From: Sphingobacterium micropteri
GTDB lineage: Bacteria; Bacteroidota; Bacteroidia; Sphingobacteriales; Sphingobacteriaceae
Direction: 5' to 3'
Assembly: GCF_014692515.1 (NCBI RefSeq)
Contig: NZ_JACOIK010000001.1
Coordinates: forward strand, 496,001 to 560,000
DNA length: 64,000 nt
Shown here piece by piece: positions 1 through 7,763 of this stretch (within the stretch, counting starts at the first letter, position 1; the number at the start of each line of letters is the position of its first letter). A model generated the notes under the pieces. It ran no database searches, was not told where the DNA came from, and saw only the letters and a program-made list of their open reading frames with translations. The position numbers and the translations under genes were made by a program.

Positions 1-581
1 CGTTCGAGAAGTTCTAAAAAGCTTGCGTAGACTTTTGCGTCTTCGTTTTTCAACGATTCCCTATCGACATAGGTATGAACAAATTCGACTAGTTTTAACA
101 AGATTATTTTTATAAAAAAACGTGCTTGCTCTTTTTTTATAGAGGTAAGATCATTGTACAGCAACTCAATTTGCTTTAGCAACATCCGCGTTTCTTCCGA
201 TTCTTTTTCTGGTAAAGCAATATAGTTTAATTTGGTAGAAATATCGTAGTTATAAATACGTAATTCGTTTCGTAGAATATCGGAACAAAAAAGCACCTCA
301 TCAAACAAAACCATCTTGCCGCAAATGTTGCTGCAGACCTGTTCTTTGGAAGATAACTGCCCCGGAAATATCACCGAGATGCTGTTTTCCGTAATTTCGT
401 AGTTCCGGTCTTCGACCTGCATTTTCATTTTGCCTTTTTCGATAAACATCAGGCAAAAATGGTCTTTGGTATGAGGTTCTCTGTATGGTTCTAATTTGTT
501 TTGATTTAAATCAAAAATGTGAAAGGGCGTAATAGCCCTTTCAAAATTCGTTTGTATATCTTTTAAATGATGGGTGGTCAT
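1..581 (-). CDS. AraC-like transcriptional regulator, 3' end outside window
   Basis: Reading the minus strand from an ATG at 581 gives an open frame (MTTHHLKDIQTNFERAI...) that runs off the left edge after 193 codons. The visible part looks like the N-terminal cupin-type sensor domain of AraC-family regulators: beta-rich, with a segment around MFIEKGKMKMQVEDRNYEI followed by ISVIFPGQL, and then a helical linker. The DNA-binding helix-turn-helix would lie beyond base 1, so the family call rests on the N-terminal half alone. It follows hxlA on the same strand after 109 bases, so it could regulate hxlBA or be read through from it. That link is inference. Confidence 0.6.
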   Translation of the reverse strand, partial: MTTHHLKDIQTNFERAITPFHIFDLNQNKLEPYREPHTKDHFCLMFIEKGKMKMQVEDRNYEITENSISVIFPGQLSSKEQVCSNICGKMVLFDEVLFCSDILRNELRIYNYDISTKLNYIALPEKESEETRMLLKQIELLYNDLTSIKKEQARFFIKIILLKLVEFVHTYVDRESLKNEDAKVYASFLELLE

Positions 582-690
582 ATATCTTTTTAAATTAATA
601 TCGATAGCGCAAAAACTGTGCTGCAATGTTGGTTACTAAAAAAATAAATTCACCCCATATAGCTTTTGTGGGCCAAGATCTTACGCGTTA

Positions 691-1320
691 TTATGCCTCA
701 ATAGCTTCCTTCAAAGCTTTTGCGGCTTCAGCAGGGTCTTCTGCACCATAAATTGCTCCTCCAGCAACAGCTACTGTTGCACCTGCAGCGACAACGTCTT
801 TGATTGTCTGTAAATTAACCCCGCCTGCTACCGAAAAGGGTACCTGTGCTTCTCTACCTTCGTTGATTAAGGTTGCAACGGAGTAACCGGGAAGTGCCTG
901 CTCGTCGAGACCAGCATGTAGTTCTACAAATGCTACGCCAAATGCTGTTACTTCTTTTGCTCGTTTTACGCGATCTTTAACGCCGATGGTGTCTACGACT
1001 ACTTGTTTGCCGTGTTTTTTTGCGGCCTCTACAGCTCCTTTGATTGTTGCATCATCTACAGTGCCCATGACTGTTACTAAATCGGCACCGGCTTTAAAGG
1101 CAATTTCGGCTTCTAATGCGCCTGTGTCTGCTGTCTTCATATCGGCAAAGACCAATTTATCGGGATGGGCATTTTTCATTGCTGTGACCACTTTTAGACC
1201 TTCTGCTTTGATCAGTGGTGTTCCTAATTCTATAATATCTACATACGGAGCTACTTTCGCCGCTAACTCCAATGCCGCTTCAGTTGTAAGCAGATCAATT
1301 GCTACTTGTAATTTTGCCAT
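691..1320 (-). CDS. hxlA: 3-hexulose-6-phosphate synthase
   Basis: Aldolase of the ribulose monophosphate pathway; it joins formaldehyde to ribulose 5-phosphate, giving hexulose 6-phosphate, or runs in reverse to make ribulose 5-phosphate. It is a single TIM barrel of the orotidine-phosphate decarboxylase superfamily, 209 residues, the usual family size. Visible motifs are AIDLL near the N terminus, IIELGTPLI, the catalytic D-x-K-x-x-D segment FADMKTADTG, and the C-terminal phosphate loops SVAGGV and VAGGAIYGA. The start at 1320 (MAKLQVAIDLL) is chosen because the longer frame from 1377 adds 19 residues that read back through the end of hxlB. hxlB lies 29 bases upstream, giving an operon order hxlB-hxlA. 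No clear Shine-Dalgarno is seen; the leader is A/T-rich. Role in formaldehyde detoxification versus pentose supply cannot be told from sequence. Confidence 0.93.
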   Translation of the reverse strand: MAKLQVAIDLLTTEAALELAAKVAPYVDIIELGTPLIKAEGLKVVTAMKNAHPDKLVFADMKTADTGALEAEIAFKAGADLVTVMGTVDDATIKGAVEAAKKHGKQVVVDTIGVKDRVKRAKEVTAFGVAFVELHAGLDEQALPGYSVATLINEGREAQVPFSVAGGVNLQTIKDVVAAGATVAVAGGAIYGAEDPAEAAKALKEAIEA

Positions 1321-1349
1321 AAAAAAAATAATATAAAAATGTGTTTTGC

Positions 1350-1916
1350 TTATTCGAGATTGGCATGTTTCGGCCATAAATCTTCTTTAGTCAGTCCTGA
1401 TTCCTTCCATAAGGTCATAAAAATGGCATCAAAAAGTAGAAGGATGGATTGCTCGAACAGACTGCCTGCGTATTGCTGGGATGTAGATACGCTGAAATCT
1501 GTCTTGATCGCTGCTGGTAGGAGTACGTATCGGTCAGCCAATTGTGCTAGCGTGCTTTTGCTATCTGCCGTTAGTACGGCCAGCGTTGCATGCTGATTTT
1601 TCGCTTTTTTCCCTGCTGTAACTAGTGTGGAGGTGGCTCCAGACCCAGAACCTACGATTAATAAATCTCCTTCTAAAATTGCCGGCGTAACGGTTTCTCC
1701 CATTACATATACCGCATAGCCGAGGTGCATAAAACGCATGGCAGCCATTTTTAATGCCAGCCCTGTTCGTCCTGCTCCAGCGAAGAAAAGCCTTTTTGAG
1801 TTTTGTATAGATGCTGCTAGTTTCTCTATAGAATCATAAGCTAACAAATTTACAATGTGCTGATTTTCATTAATAATAATGTTTAAGTTCTGTTCGTACG
1901 CTTTCTTCGTTGCCAT
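1350..1916 (-). CDS. hxlB: 6-phospho-3-hexuloisomerase
   Basis: Converts hexulose 6-phosphate to fructose 6-phosphate, the second step of the ribulose monophosphate pathway. The 188-residue protein is one SIS sugar-isomerase domain, with the typical FFAGAGRTGLALKMAAMRF sugar-phosphate segment, a GSGSGATSTLV loop and the helical end SLFEQSILLLFDAIF. Length matches the family (about 180-190 residues). It is the first gene of the hxlB-hxlA pair, with 29 bases to the hxlA start. A -7-like box lies about 60 bases upstream. The pairing with hxlA makes the assignment firm. Confidence 0.93.
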   Translation of the reverse strand: MATKKAYEQNLNIIINENQHIVNLLAYDSIEKLAASIQNSKRLFFAGAGRTGLALKMAAMRFMHLGYAVYVMGETVTPAILEGDLLIVGSGSGATSTLVTAGKKAKNQHATLAVLTADSKSTLAQLADRYVLLPAAIKTDFSVSTSQQYAGSLFEQSILLLFDAIFMTLWKESGLTKEDLWPKHANLE

Positions 1917-1976
1917 GCTATGTCCGTTTAATCAGCAGCTATTATCTAGCGGGATGATTATTCATATTCGATGCAG

Positions 1977-1984
1977 CAAAGATA
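1977..1984 (-). promoter_or_regulatory. Candidate -7 box for hxlBA
   Basis: The minus strand reads TATCTTTG here, a match to the Bacteroidota TAnnTTTG element, 61 bases upstream of the hxlB ATG. No well-spaced -33 TTTG is seen, so the promoter may be weak or activator dependent. Confidence 0.35.
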
Positions 1985-2046
1985 CGCCCATGCCTTTGCT
2001 CCTTCGTTATACAAATAGGACTATGTGTTATAGATTTGATCCGTGT

Positions 2047-3264
2047 TTATTTTGCCCTATTCAAACGCGTAGCGATATTCTGCGCTTCTTCTACTGTGAA
2101 GTTGCCCGAAATCTGTAAACTTCCTCCAGCGATTTTTTCTTGAATGCGCGGTATCGAAATGACGGTCTTATTAACAACTATAGCCATATGCTGACCGACA
2201 TGATCTTGTGTGAAGGAAGCCAGTTTTTCTTTGCCTGCTGCTGTAAGCTTAACCGAGACAACAGGTCTGCCATCTGGCGTGAACTCATGTTTGGCTGATT
2301 GGATATCGCTAAGGGAGAGAACAGCATCATCTTCCAGATGCGTCTCGGCATACGCATTCCGGTTCAATTCCTTAACCCAATAGAACCCATCGGGCTTATC
2401 CGTCGGAAAAGGTGCTGCGGGGTTTACCACGTTATCGGTAGGCTGATACGAATCGTCAGCGAAACCTTCACATACCGCGTAGAAAATCGGGGACTTGGCA
2501 TGTGGCAACGATGCCAACGGTTGATCACCGCTTTTTTGCAGCGGTATCTTATGGTATTCGATTTGTGTTTCATCATCCGTATAGGAATGTTCTAGATCGG
2601 CTACCATCGCTGCGTATTGTGCCTTCCATTGTAGGATCTCGTCCCATTCGGTATCTTCGTCTTGCTTCTTATATCCGTCCTCACCGCCGTAGTTAGAGAG
2701 TTTGAGCACGTTATCTTCGAGTCGACCTGTAAAATCCTCATACGCCTTGTCCATCTTGTTATAAACCAGTACAAAATCATTGTAGGCCGCTGTGTTGGCA
2801 AAATGAAATGTTTTGAAGATGGACGAGTCTTCCGGTTGATCCATTAGGGTAATATGTTCTACCGGCTGCGTGCGGTTTGTGCTGTAAGGGTAGCTAAAGC
2901 AATTCGCGTCCGCATTGAAGACCCGATAGATAGAATCCTGATCGAACTGGGCAAAGGTTTCCCCTTCTTCAAACCCCATAAATTGCCAGCGGGACTGCTC
3001 TCCCTCGATTTGTGGGTTTTGTGTGCCATAGACTTCAAATAGATCGCGCCTGTCGGGATAAAACAGAATTTTGTCGTCCTGAAATTGGTATCGACCAAAT
3101 ACGGCCGTCGCATATCCATAAAGCAGAAATTGGCCATCTTCAAAAAGGCACACGCCGTCATTATAGCCATATCGGCCTATATATTGTTTTTCGTTGGGCT
3201 GACCATACGCAAAGCTAATGTGCATAGTGAGGTAGCAGAGTAGGATTATAAAGACTTTTTTCAT
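2047..3264 (-). CDS. Exported protein with C-terminal SecD-like P1 head domain
   Basis: A secreted protein of unknown role, 405 residues from MKKVFIILL. A signal peptide covers about residues 1-22, ending near SFAYG. The middle is acidic, aromatic-rich and unrecognised. The last 70 residues closely resemble the periplasmic P1 head subdomain of SecD: L-T-A-A-G-K-E-K-L, then MAIVVNKTVISIPRIQEKI and a GGSLQISGNFTVEEAQ segment, which in SecD forms the moving head above the translocon. There are no SecD transmembrane helices, so this is a free-standing head domain. The start at 3264 is preferred over 3285, which would overlap the upstream ppk2 stop and put extra residues before the signal peptide. 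It is probably the last gene of a 4912-2047 operon. Confidence 0.7.
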   Translation of the reverse strand: MKKVFIILLCYLTMHISFAYGQPNEKQYIGRYGYNDGVCLFEDGQFLLYGYATAVFGRYQFQDDKILFYPDRRDLFEVYGTQNPQIEGEQSRWQFMGFEEGETFAQFDQDSIYRVFNADANCFSYPYSTNRTQPVEHITLMDQPEDSSIFKTFHFANTAAYNDFVLVYNKMDKAYEDFTGRLEDNVLKLSNYGGEDGYKKQDEDTEWDEILQWKAQYAAMVADLEHSYTDDETQIEYHKIPLQKSGDQPLASLPHAKSPIFYAVCEGFADDSYQPTDNVVNPAAPFPTDKPDGFYWVKELNRNAYAETHLEDDAVLSLSDIQSAKHEFTPDGRPVVSVKLTAAGKEKLASFTQDHVGQHMAIVVNKTVISIPRIQEKIAGGSLQISGNFTVEEAQNIATRLNRAK

Positions 3265-3281
3265 AAGATGGGGGATGTTTC

Positions 3282-4160
3282 TCAACCGTTATCTTCCAAT
3301 TCCCGCTTGTAAGCGGCCTTGTGCTGTTCGATTTCAGGAGGCATCTCGGGATATTGGATGTCTTTGTATTTTTTGAGTTTTTCCAATATGATCTTCGCCA
3401 CCAAATACCTGGAGATAGCTTTGTTGTCTGAAGGGATGATATACCATGGGGCATGCTTCTTGGAGGTGTGCTGTATAGCTTCTTCGTAACAAGTCATATA
3501 CTGATCCCACAGCTCGCGCTCTTTCAGGTCGCCCGGCGAGAACTTCCAGTTATGTTTTTCTTGTTCCAGTCGCCTTAAGAGCCTGTTTTTCTGCTCGTCC
3601 TTGCTGAGATGTAAGAAGAATTTGAAGACAATGGTTCCGTTATTTACGACGTGCTGCTCGAAGGCATTGATCTGATCATATCGTAATTTCCAGAAATCCT
3701 TCGGAATATCTTTGACAGTGTCTATGCCGGGGATATTCTCATGGAGGATATATTCGGGATGCACACGGGTCACGAGCACATTTTCGTAGTGGGTGCGGTT
3801 GAAAACACCAAACTTACCTTTTTCTGGCAGGGCGACCGCGTGACGCCATAAGTAGTCGTGTTGCAGTTCTTTAGAAGTCGGTGTTTTAAAACTATGGACG
3901 ACAACGCCACGGGCATTGAATTTTTGGAATACCTCCCGGATAAGCGAATCCTTCCCCGCGGTGTCCATCCCCTGAAAACAGATCAATACGGCGTATCGGT
4001 TGTGTGCATAGATGACATCTTGAATTTTTGCGATTTGTTTTCTGACCTTTTTCAATCCTTCGATAGCCTCTTCCTCTGTTATGTCCGGGCGGACATCCGT
4101 AGGGTTATCGACCATGATAAAGTGATCGTCCGCCGTGAATTTTTTGAGCAGTTTGTTCAT
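3282..4160 (-). CDS. ppk2: PPK2-family polyphosphate:nucleotide phosphotransferase
   Basis: A cytoplasmic kinase that moves phosphate between polyphosphate and nucleotides. The 292-residue protein is a P-loop kinase fold with the PPK2 Walker A segment CFQGMDTAGKDSLIR near residue 62, the VVVHSFKTPTSKEL segment, the lid region FNRTHYENVLVTRVHP, and basic C-terminal residues (WKFSPGDLKERELWDQYM). The pattern fits the PPK2-related subgroup often called class III, whose members may phosphorylate AMP and ADP; the exact nucleotide is inference. An exported I9-like lipoprotein gene lies 11 bases upstream and the SecD-head protein 17 bases downstream, so the three are probably co-transcribed, though a shared function is not obvious. 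Confidence 0.9.
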   Translation of the reverse strand: MNKLLKKFTADDHFIMVDNPTDVRPDITEEEAIEGLKKVRKQIAKIQDVIYAHNRYAVLICFQGMDTAGKDSLIREVFQKFNARGVVVHSFKTPTSKELQHDYLWRHAVALPEKGKFGVFNRTHYENVLVTRVHPEYILHENIPGIDTVKDIPKDFWKLRYDQINAFEQHVVNNGTIVFKFFLHLSKDEQKNRLLRRLEQEKHNWKFSPGDLKERELWDQYMTCYEEAIQHTSKKHAPWYIIPSDNKAISRYLVAKIILEKLKKYKDIQYPEMPPEIEQHKAAYKRELEDNG

Positions 4161-4171
4161 ATTATGGTGTT

Positions 4172-4912
4172 TTAATGCTGGATTGTGCTGATCTGATCTT
4201 TTGAAACACTGATAACGCCTTGCAGTTTTTTAAAATGTTCTATGGCTTCATCTACCGATTTACCTTCAGGTATTTTGATGGCCAATCCGTTCAACGCATT
4301 ATATTTATAGAGCACTTCTGCTCCGTAAGAAGTTGCTTCTTTCGCAATCGCTTCCAACGACGCTTCTTCTGAAAGCATGATGATTAGGTTCTTATCAATA
4401 TGGGTTTCACCGCCCGGCGCGATCGTAATAACGATGGGCTTACCATTAGCTACGCCACTAATATTTTCGTCTTCATATTGCAAGGTGTACTGACCGGCCT
4501 TTTCTATTTTATATCCCTTTTTTAGGTCAAAGCTCACCGATTTCGTTTCTCCCGGCGCTACAGTATGGTAGGTGTCTGCCGGTGGCGGCATCACCCGGCG
4601 GGTCATGGCACCTATATAATTAATTTCGTTGCCCGCACTGTCTTTAACGGTAAGAAATTTACTCATCATCCCTTCAAATGGCGTATGGTACTGGGTGAAT
4701 TTTAAGGTGTCGTCGGTCGGATTGGTAACGGTAAACTTGATCATGATGGCATCGCGCAGTGTATAATTTTCTTCGCCGGCTAAGGAGGCATATAATGTAT
4801 AATCGTTTTGTGTTTTATCGCTATGGTTCGTTGTGTTTCTTATGGACTTACATTGTGTCGTCAATCCCAAGAGGGCTAATACAACGGCAGATTTTAAGGT
4901 GCTTTTTATCAT
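4172..4912 (-). CDS. Putative lipoprotein with Ig-like and I9 inhibitor-like domains
   Basis: A 246-residue exported protein. The N terminus is hydrophobic and ends in LTTQC, a loose lipobox, so lipid anchoring is likely but not certain. Residues about 40-150 look like a beta-sandwich of the BsuPI/Ig-like type (IKFTVTNPTDDTLKF, then VAPGETKSVSFDLKKGY). Residues about 170-246 resemble the inhibitor I9 propeptide fold of subtilisins: KNLIIMLSEEASLEAIAKEA, then ALNGLAIKIPEG and HFKKLQGVISVSKDQ. No protease is encoded beside it. It could be a periplasmic protease inhibitor or chaperone; that is inference. First gene of the presumed ppk2 operon. Confidence 0.65.
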   Translation of the reverse strand: MIKSTLKSAVVLALLGLTTQCKSIRNTTNHSDKTQNDYTLYASLAGEENYTLRDAIMIKFTVTNPTDDTLKFTQYHTPFEGMMSKFLTVKDSAGNEINYIGAMTRRVMPPPADTYHTVAPGETKSVSFDLKKGYKIEKAGQYTLQYEDENISGVANGKPIVITIAPGGETHIDKNLIIMLSEEASLEAIAKEATSYGAEVLYKYNALNGLAIKIPEGKSVDEAIEHFKKLQGVISVSKDQISTIQH

Positions 4913-5237
4913 TGTTTGTTAACTATTTGGAAAGGATCAATCAAATTTACTGCCAAATATCACTATTCGCAATGATTGCCCGAGCTTTCGATAATATGAA
5001 AAAATAGCAATTAGGGTTCTATTATGACAATCAGTGGAAGGCGGAAGACGATGAATGGGTATTATCCTACTATACGAAAAGTTTCCCGATAGCAATGGAT
5101 CGGACTACGTCGGGTTGGGCAGCAATAGCCAACCTATGCTGCGCTAGTACGTTGATCTCGATATGTCATAAGTATCGAACAATTAATAGGGAAAAAAATC
5201 GTTATACCAGAAGCATATCTTAATTGCTGATGAACGT
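4913..5237. other. 325-base intergenic stretch between divergent genes
   Basis: It separates the divergent minus-strand ppk2 operon and plus-strand envelope genes. It holds a possible decayed coding fragment (5008-5155, listed separately). The rest is A/T-rich. No clear -7/-33 pair, terminator or RNA gene was recognised. Confidence 0.4.
5008..5155 (+). pseudogene. Possible decayed gene fragment
   Basis: One frame reads GFYYDNQWKAEDDEWVLSYY, which looks like real aromatic and acidic protein sequence. A shifted frame then reads SNGSDYVGLGSNSQPMLR before a stop near 5155. There is no start codon and a TAG lies just upstream of the first segment. It loosely resembles the WYYYNAEADVWEKKEP stretch of the lipoprotein encoded immediately downstream, so it could be a broken paralogue. 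This is a weak call. Confidence 0.25.
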
Positions 5238-5888
5238 ATGAAATTATACAAGATATTATTTGCAGTCATGTTGTCATTTTTGCTGGCTTCCTGCGATTTT
5301 GTAGCTAATGCTTATAAGGAGACATTTCAAGATCAGCAGCATACAGAAGTGGATACGGTGGCCAATACCGTAGCCGTGACGGCTGATTTCGGTGAGCAGA
5401 AAGAGGAAATACCTGCTGTGGAACCGATAAATATTTTGGAGGATGCTGAAAAGCTGGCCGAGGTGCAGGAAAAACTACAGGCGATGTTTCCCGGAAAACC
5501 TTTGTCCATCTATCCGCCACATATTTATTTTGATACGGATCGTATCCGCTTACAAGTGCTTGATCCGAATATCCAAGACAACATCGACTGGTATTATTAT
5601 AATGCAGAAGCGGATGTATGGGAGAAGAAGGAACCGGTCAAAACGAGTGTGCGCATCGTGCGAGAACCTATTCCGCTGGCTGCGGTACAATTTAGTACGG
5701 CACATCGTGTTTACCGACAGGTGCTGGATAAAGTGACAGAAGTAGAAGGAGCCGAAGTGCCTAGCAGTGTTTATTTTACGTTCAACGTTCCACAATGGAA
5801 CTGGAATGCACGTATTGTCGGTACCCGTGCAGATTATGCGTTCAAAGCCGATAAAAATGGAAAGCAATTAGAATTCAAAAAACAATAA
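5238..5888 (+). CDS. Putative lipoprotein, unknown function
   Basis: A 216-residue protein with a signal peptide and clear lipobox (FLLASC, Cys19). An acidic, disordered stretch to about residue 65 is followed by a compact domain with many aromatic residues (DNIDWYYYNAEADVWEKKEP) ending in FNVPQWNWNARIVG. I do not recognise the family. It is followed after 10 bases by a membrane protein gene and then another lipoprotein gene, forming a small plus-strand envelope cluster. Confidence 0.75.
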   Translation: MKLYKILFAVMLSFLLASCDFVANAYKETFQDQQHTEVDTVANTVAVTADFGEQKEEIPAVEPINILEDAEKLAEVQEKLQAMFPGKPLSIYPPHIYFDTDRIRLQVLDPNIQDNIDWYYYNAEADVWEKKEPVKTSVRIVREPIPLAAVQFSTAHRVYRQVLDKVTEVEGAEVPSSVYFTFNVPQWNWNARIVGTRADYAFKADKNGKQLEFKKQ

Positions 5889-5898
5889 TCAGTGAAAT

Positions 5899-6819
5899 AT
5901 GGGTGCAAAGTTCTGGTTCTTTTATATGGCCTTTTTTGTTTTTGTTTTTCCGCTGTTCTTTAGCTTTTCGGGGGGCTTTCTCTCGTCGCCTATGTGGGCT
6001 ACCATCTCGTTGTGTGTAGGTATAATTGCTTGGTGTATATTTATCTACAAGATTTACGTGCGTACAATCGTACAGCCGCTTAAAACGCAACGGAATATTC
6101 ATCGGTTGCTTGAAGATGGAAAGCGGGTACAGGGGACGGTACAGGATAAAGTGATTTTGCTGAAAAAGCAACAGGAGGATGCGGAGATGCTGGAGATTGC
6201 TGTAAGTTTTCAAAATCTGGAGGGAACGCCTGTAAATAAGGTTTTTCAATTCGTTGACACGAAACCACATTTGAAACGGTATGAAACTGGGCGCTCCGTA
6301 GATTTACGCCTCAGTCGTACATTTCAGTCGCCCGCAGTTATCCTCGCCGATACGCAGACCCGTTTCTCATGGACAACAGGGTTCTTTGCTTGCCTTTTTG
6401 TGGTTACGTATATGTTGGGAACGTTTGCTTGGCACTACGCGACCTTTAGTAACGGTCATGGTTGGCGCTTCTTAGCCTTGTGGCACCCATGGTTGATGAC
6501 CCCATTTATGGGGCTCCTTTTGTTTAACCTGCCCTTTTTACTAGGTCGATTTTTCGGTGGCGGCAAGGACAGGGAAGAAAAGCTGTTGCTTTTGGGTAAG
6601 AAAGCAACGGCTATTGTGCAGCGTGCCGAACAGACCGGTACCTATATCAATGAACAGCCGCAGATAAGACATATCTTGAAATTTACGGACGATAAAGGAA
6701 AGGAACATGTCGTAACATTTAAGAAGATTGTTTCTCTTACGGAGCTGCATAGGGTAAATGCGGATACGCGGGATATATTGTATTTACCTGACGATCCCGA
6801 ACAACTTACATTCTGCTAG
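5899..6819 (+). CDS. Membrane protein with two DUF3592-like soluble segments
   Basis: A 306-residue inner-membrane protein. Four hydrophobic segments are visible: about residues 5-25, 33-52, 160-180 and 190-215. Each pair is followed by a similar soluble stretch: GKRVQGTVQDKVILLKKQQED leading to VSFQNLEGTPVNKVFQF, and GKKATAIVQRAEQTGTYINEQP leading to LKFTDDKGKEHVVTFKKI. The two halves therefore look like an internal duplication of a DUF3592-type unit (a G-x-x-V-x-G-x-V beta motif after two helices). Function unknown. It begins 10 bases after the preceding lipoprotein gene, suggesting co-transcription. Confidence 0.7.
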   Translation: MGAKFWFFYMAFFVFVFPLFFSFSGGFLSSPMWATISLCVGIIAWCIFIYKIYVRTIVQPLKTQRNIHRLLEDGKRVQGTVQDKVILLKKQQEDAEMLEIAVSFQNLEGTPVNKVFQFVDTKPHLKRYETGRSVDLRLSRTFQSPAVILADTQTRFSWTTGFFACLFVVTYMLGTFAWHYATFSNGHGWRFLALWHPWLMTPFMGLLLFNLPFLLGRFFGGGKDREEKLLLLGKKATAIVQRAEQTGTYINEQPQIRHILKFTDDKGKEHVVTFKKIVSLTELHRVNADTRDILYLPDDPEQLTFC

Positions 6820-6849
6820 GGGAGTGGGAATAAAAAAACAAAATAATCA

Positions 6850-6857
6850 TAGCTTTG
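6850..6857 (+). promoter_or_regulatory. Candidate -7 box for the 6889 gene
   Basis: TAGCTTTG matches TAnnTTTG and lies 31 bases before the ATG at 6889. No matching -33 TTTG was found at the usual distance. Confidence 0.4.
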
Positions 6858-6888
6858 TAGTCAATTAAATCGATACGATATAGATAAT

Positions 6889-7428
6889 ATGAAAAACAAA
6901 ACGCTAATTTTTACGCTCTTTATCAGCATGATCGCTGTACTATCATCGTGCAATACACCAAGTGCAGACGAGTTTTTTCAGCGCACGGTATTAAATACAA
7001 ATATTTTGCACGATTTTGCCCAAGAGTCTTTTACAAGAACATTGACGGCTACCATGGTTACACATCAAGGCTTGCCAGCTGGCCAGGACCAACAAAATCA
7101 AGCACAGCAGATTGTCGAAGCTAAAATTGCGTATATAGAGCAGACGATCAGTCGCATAGAAGATATGACCCCACCTGATGATGATGCGGGAGCTATCAAA
7201 GGAAAAGCTTTAGCACTTTATCACTACGTTCTTCCGGTTTATAAAAAGGAATATATGGATATTGCTACGCGTTGCGATAATAAAGAAGATCCCGAAGCCA
7301 TCGAACAGTTAGCATTTGCCCTTGAAGAAAAGTATGGTGAAGGATTTGAAAACCTTTACCTCGATGTATTGGACTTGGGTAAAGCGTATGCTGAGAAACA
7401 TAACCTGAATGTGAAGTTTGGTAACTAG
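6889..7428 (+). CDS. Putative lipoprotein, helical, unknown function
   Basis: A 179-residue protein with a signal peptide and lipobox (AVLSSC, Cys21). The mature part is mostly helical and acidic, with a MTPPDDDAGAIKGKALALYH segment; this resembles small Bacteroidota lipoproteins with a four-helix fold, but I cannot name a family. It has its own likely -7 box. A 335-base gap follows before the TonB receptor gene. Confidence 0.7.
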   Translation: MKNKTLIFTLFISMIAVLSSCNTPSADEFFQRTVLNTNILHDFAQESFTRTLTATMVTHQGLPAGQDQQNQAQQIVEAKIAYIEQTISRIEDMTPPDDDAGAIKGKALALYHYVLPVYKKEYMDIATRCDNKEDPEAIEQLAFALEEKYGEGFENLYLDVLDLGKAYAEKHNLNVKFGN

Positions 7429-7763
7429 TTAACGTTTAAATCTCGCTAATTTTTATTTGGTGTACCAGTTTGCGTATAGATAATCCCTAATACAACCAGT
7501 TATACCCTCCGCTTGTATTATTTGAAGTAATACGCGCTTAGATAGTATTTTATCGAAAATTTATAAATCTCGTAGTCAGTTGTTTAGCGTTTTTTTGTTA
7601 AAATAGTTGACAATACAACTTCGGTAAAGTGAAGTATATGCTACTCTATTGTATATATTTAATCTAAATAAGAGTTGAAGTCTGCAAATATTTAGAGATT
7701 ACTATTTAATTTATATGCTTAAGCTGGTTCTTCCGAAATAGGAAGGACAAAAAAACTATTACA
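7429..7763. other. 335-base A/T-rich leader region upstream of TonB receptor
   Basis: No ORF or RNA gene was recognised. It presumably holds the promoter and leader of the 7764 receptor gene, but no exact TAnnTTTG box was found. A purine-rich GGAAGGAC lies about 15 bases before the ATG and can pair with CTTCC at 7730-7734 in a small five-base-pair hairpin. Confidence 0.4.

Noticed and set aside
986..1336. Plus-strand 116-codon frame opposite hxlA
   Set aside because: Antisense shadow of a conserved enzyme gene.
7730..7745. CTTCC/GGAAG hairpin near the TonB receptor start as a regulatory element
   Set aside because: Only five base pairs; expected by chance in sequence of this length.
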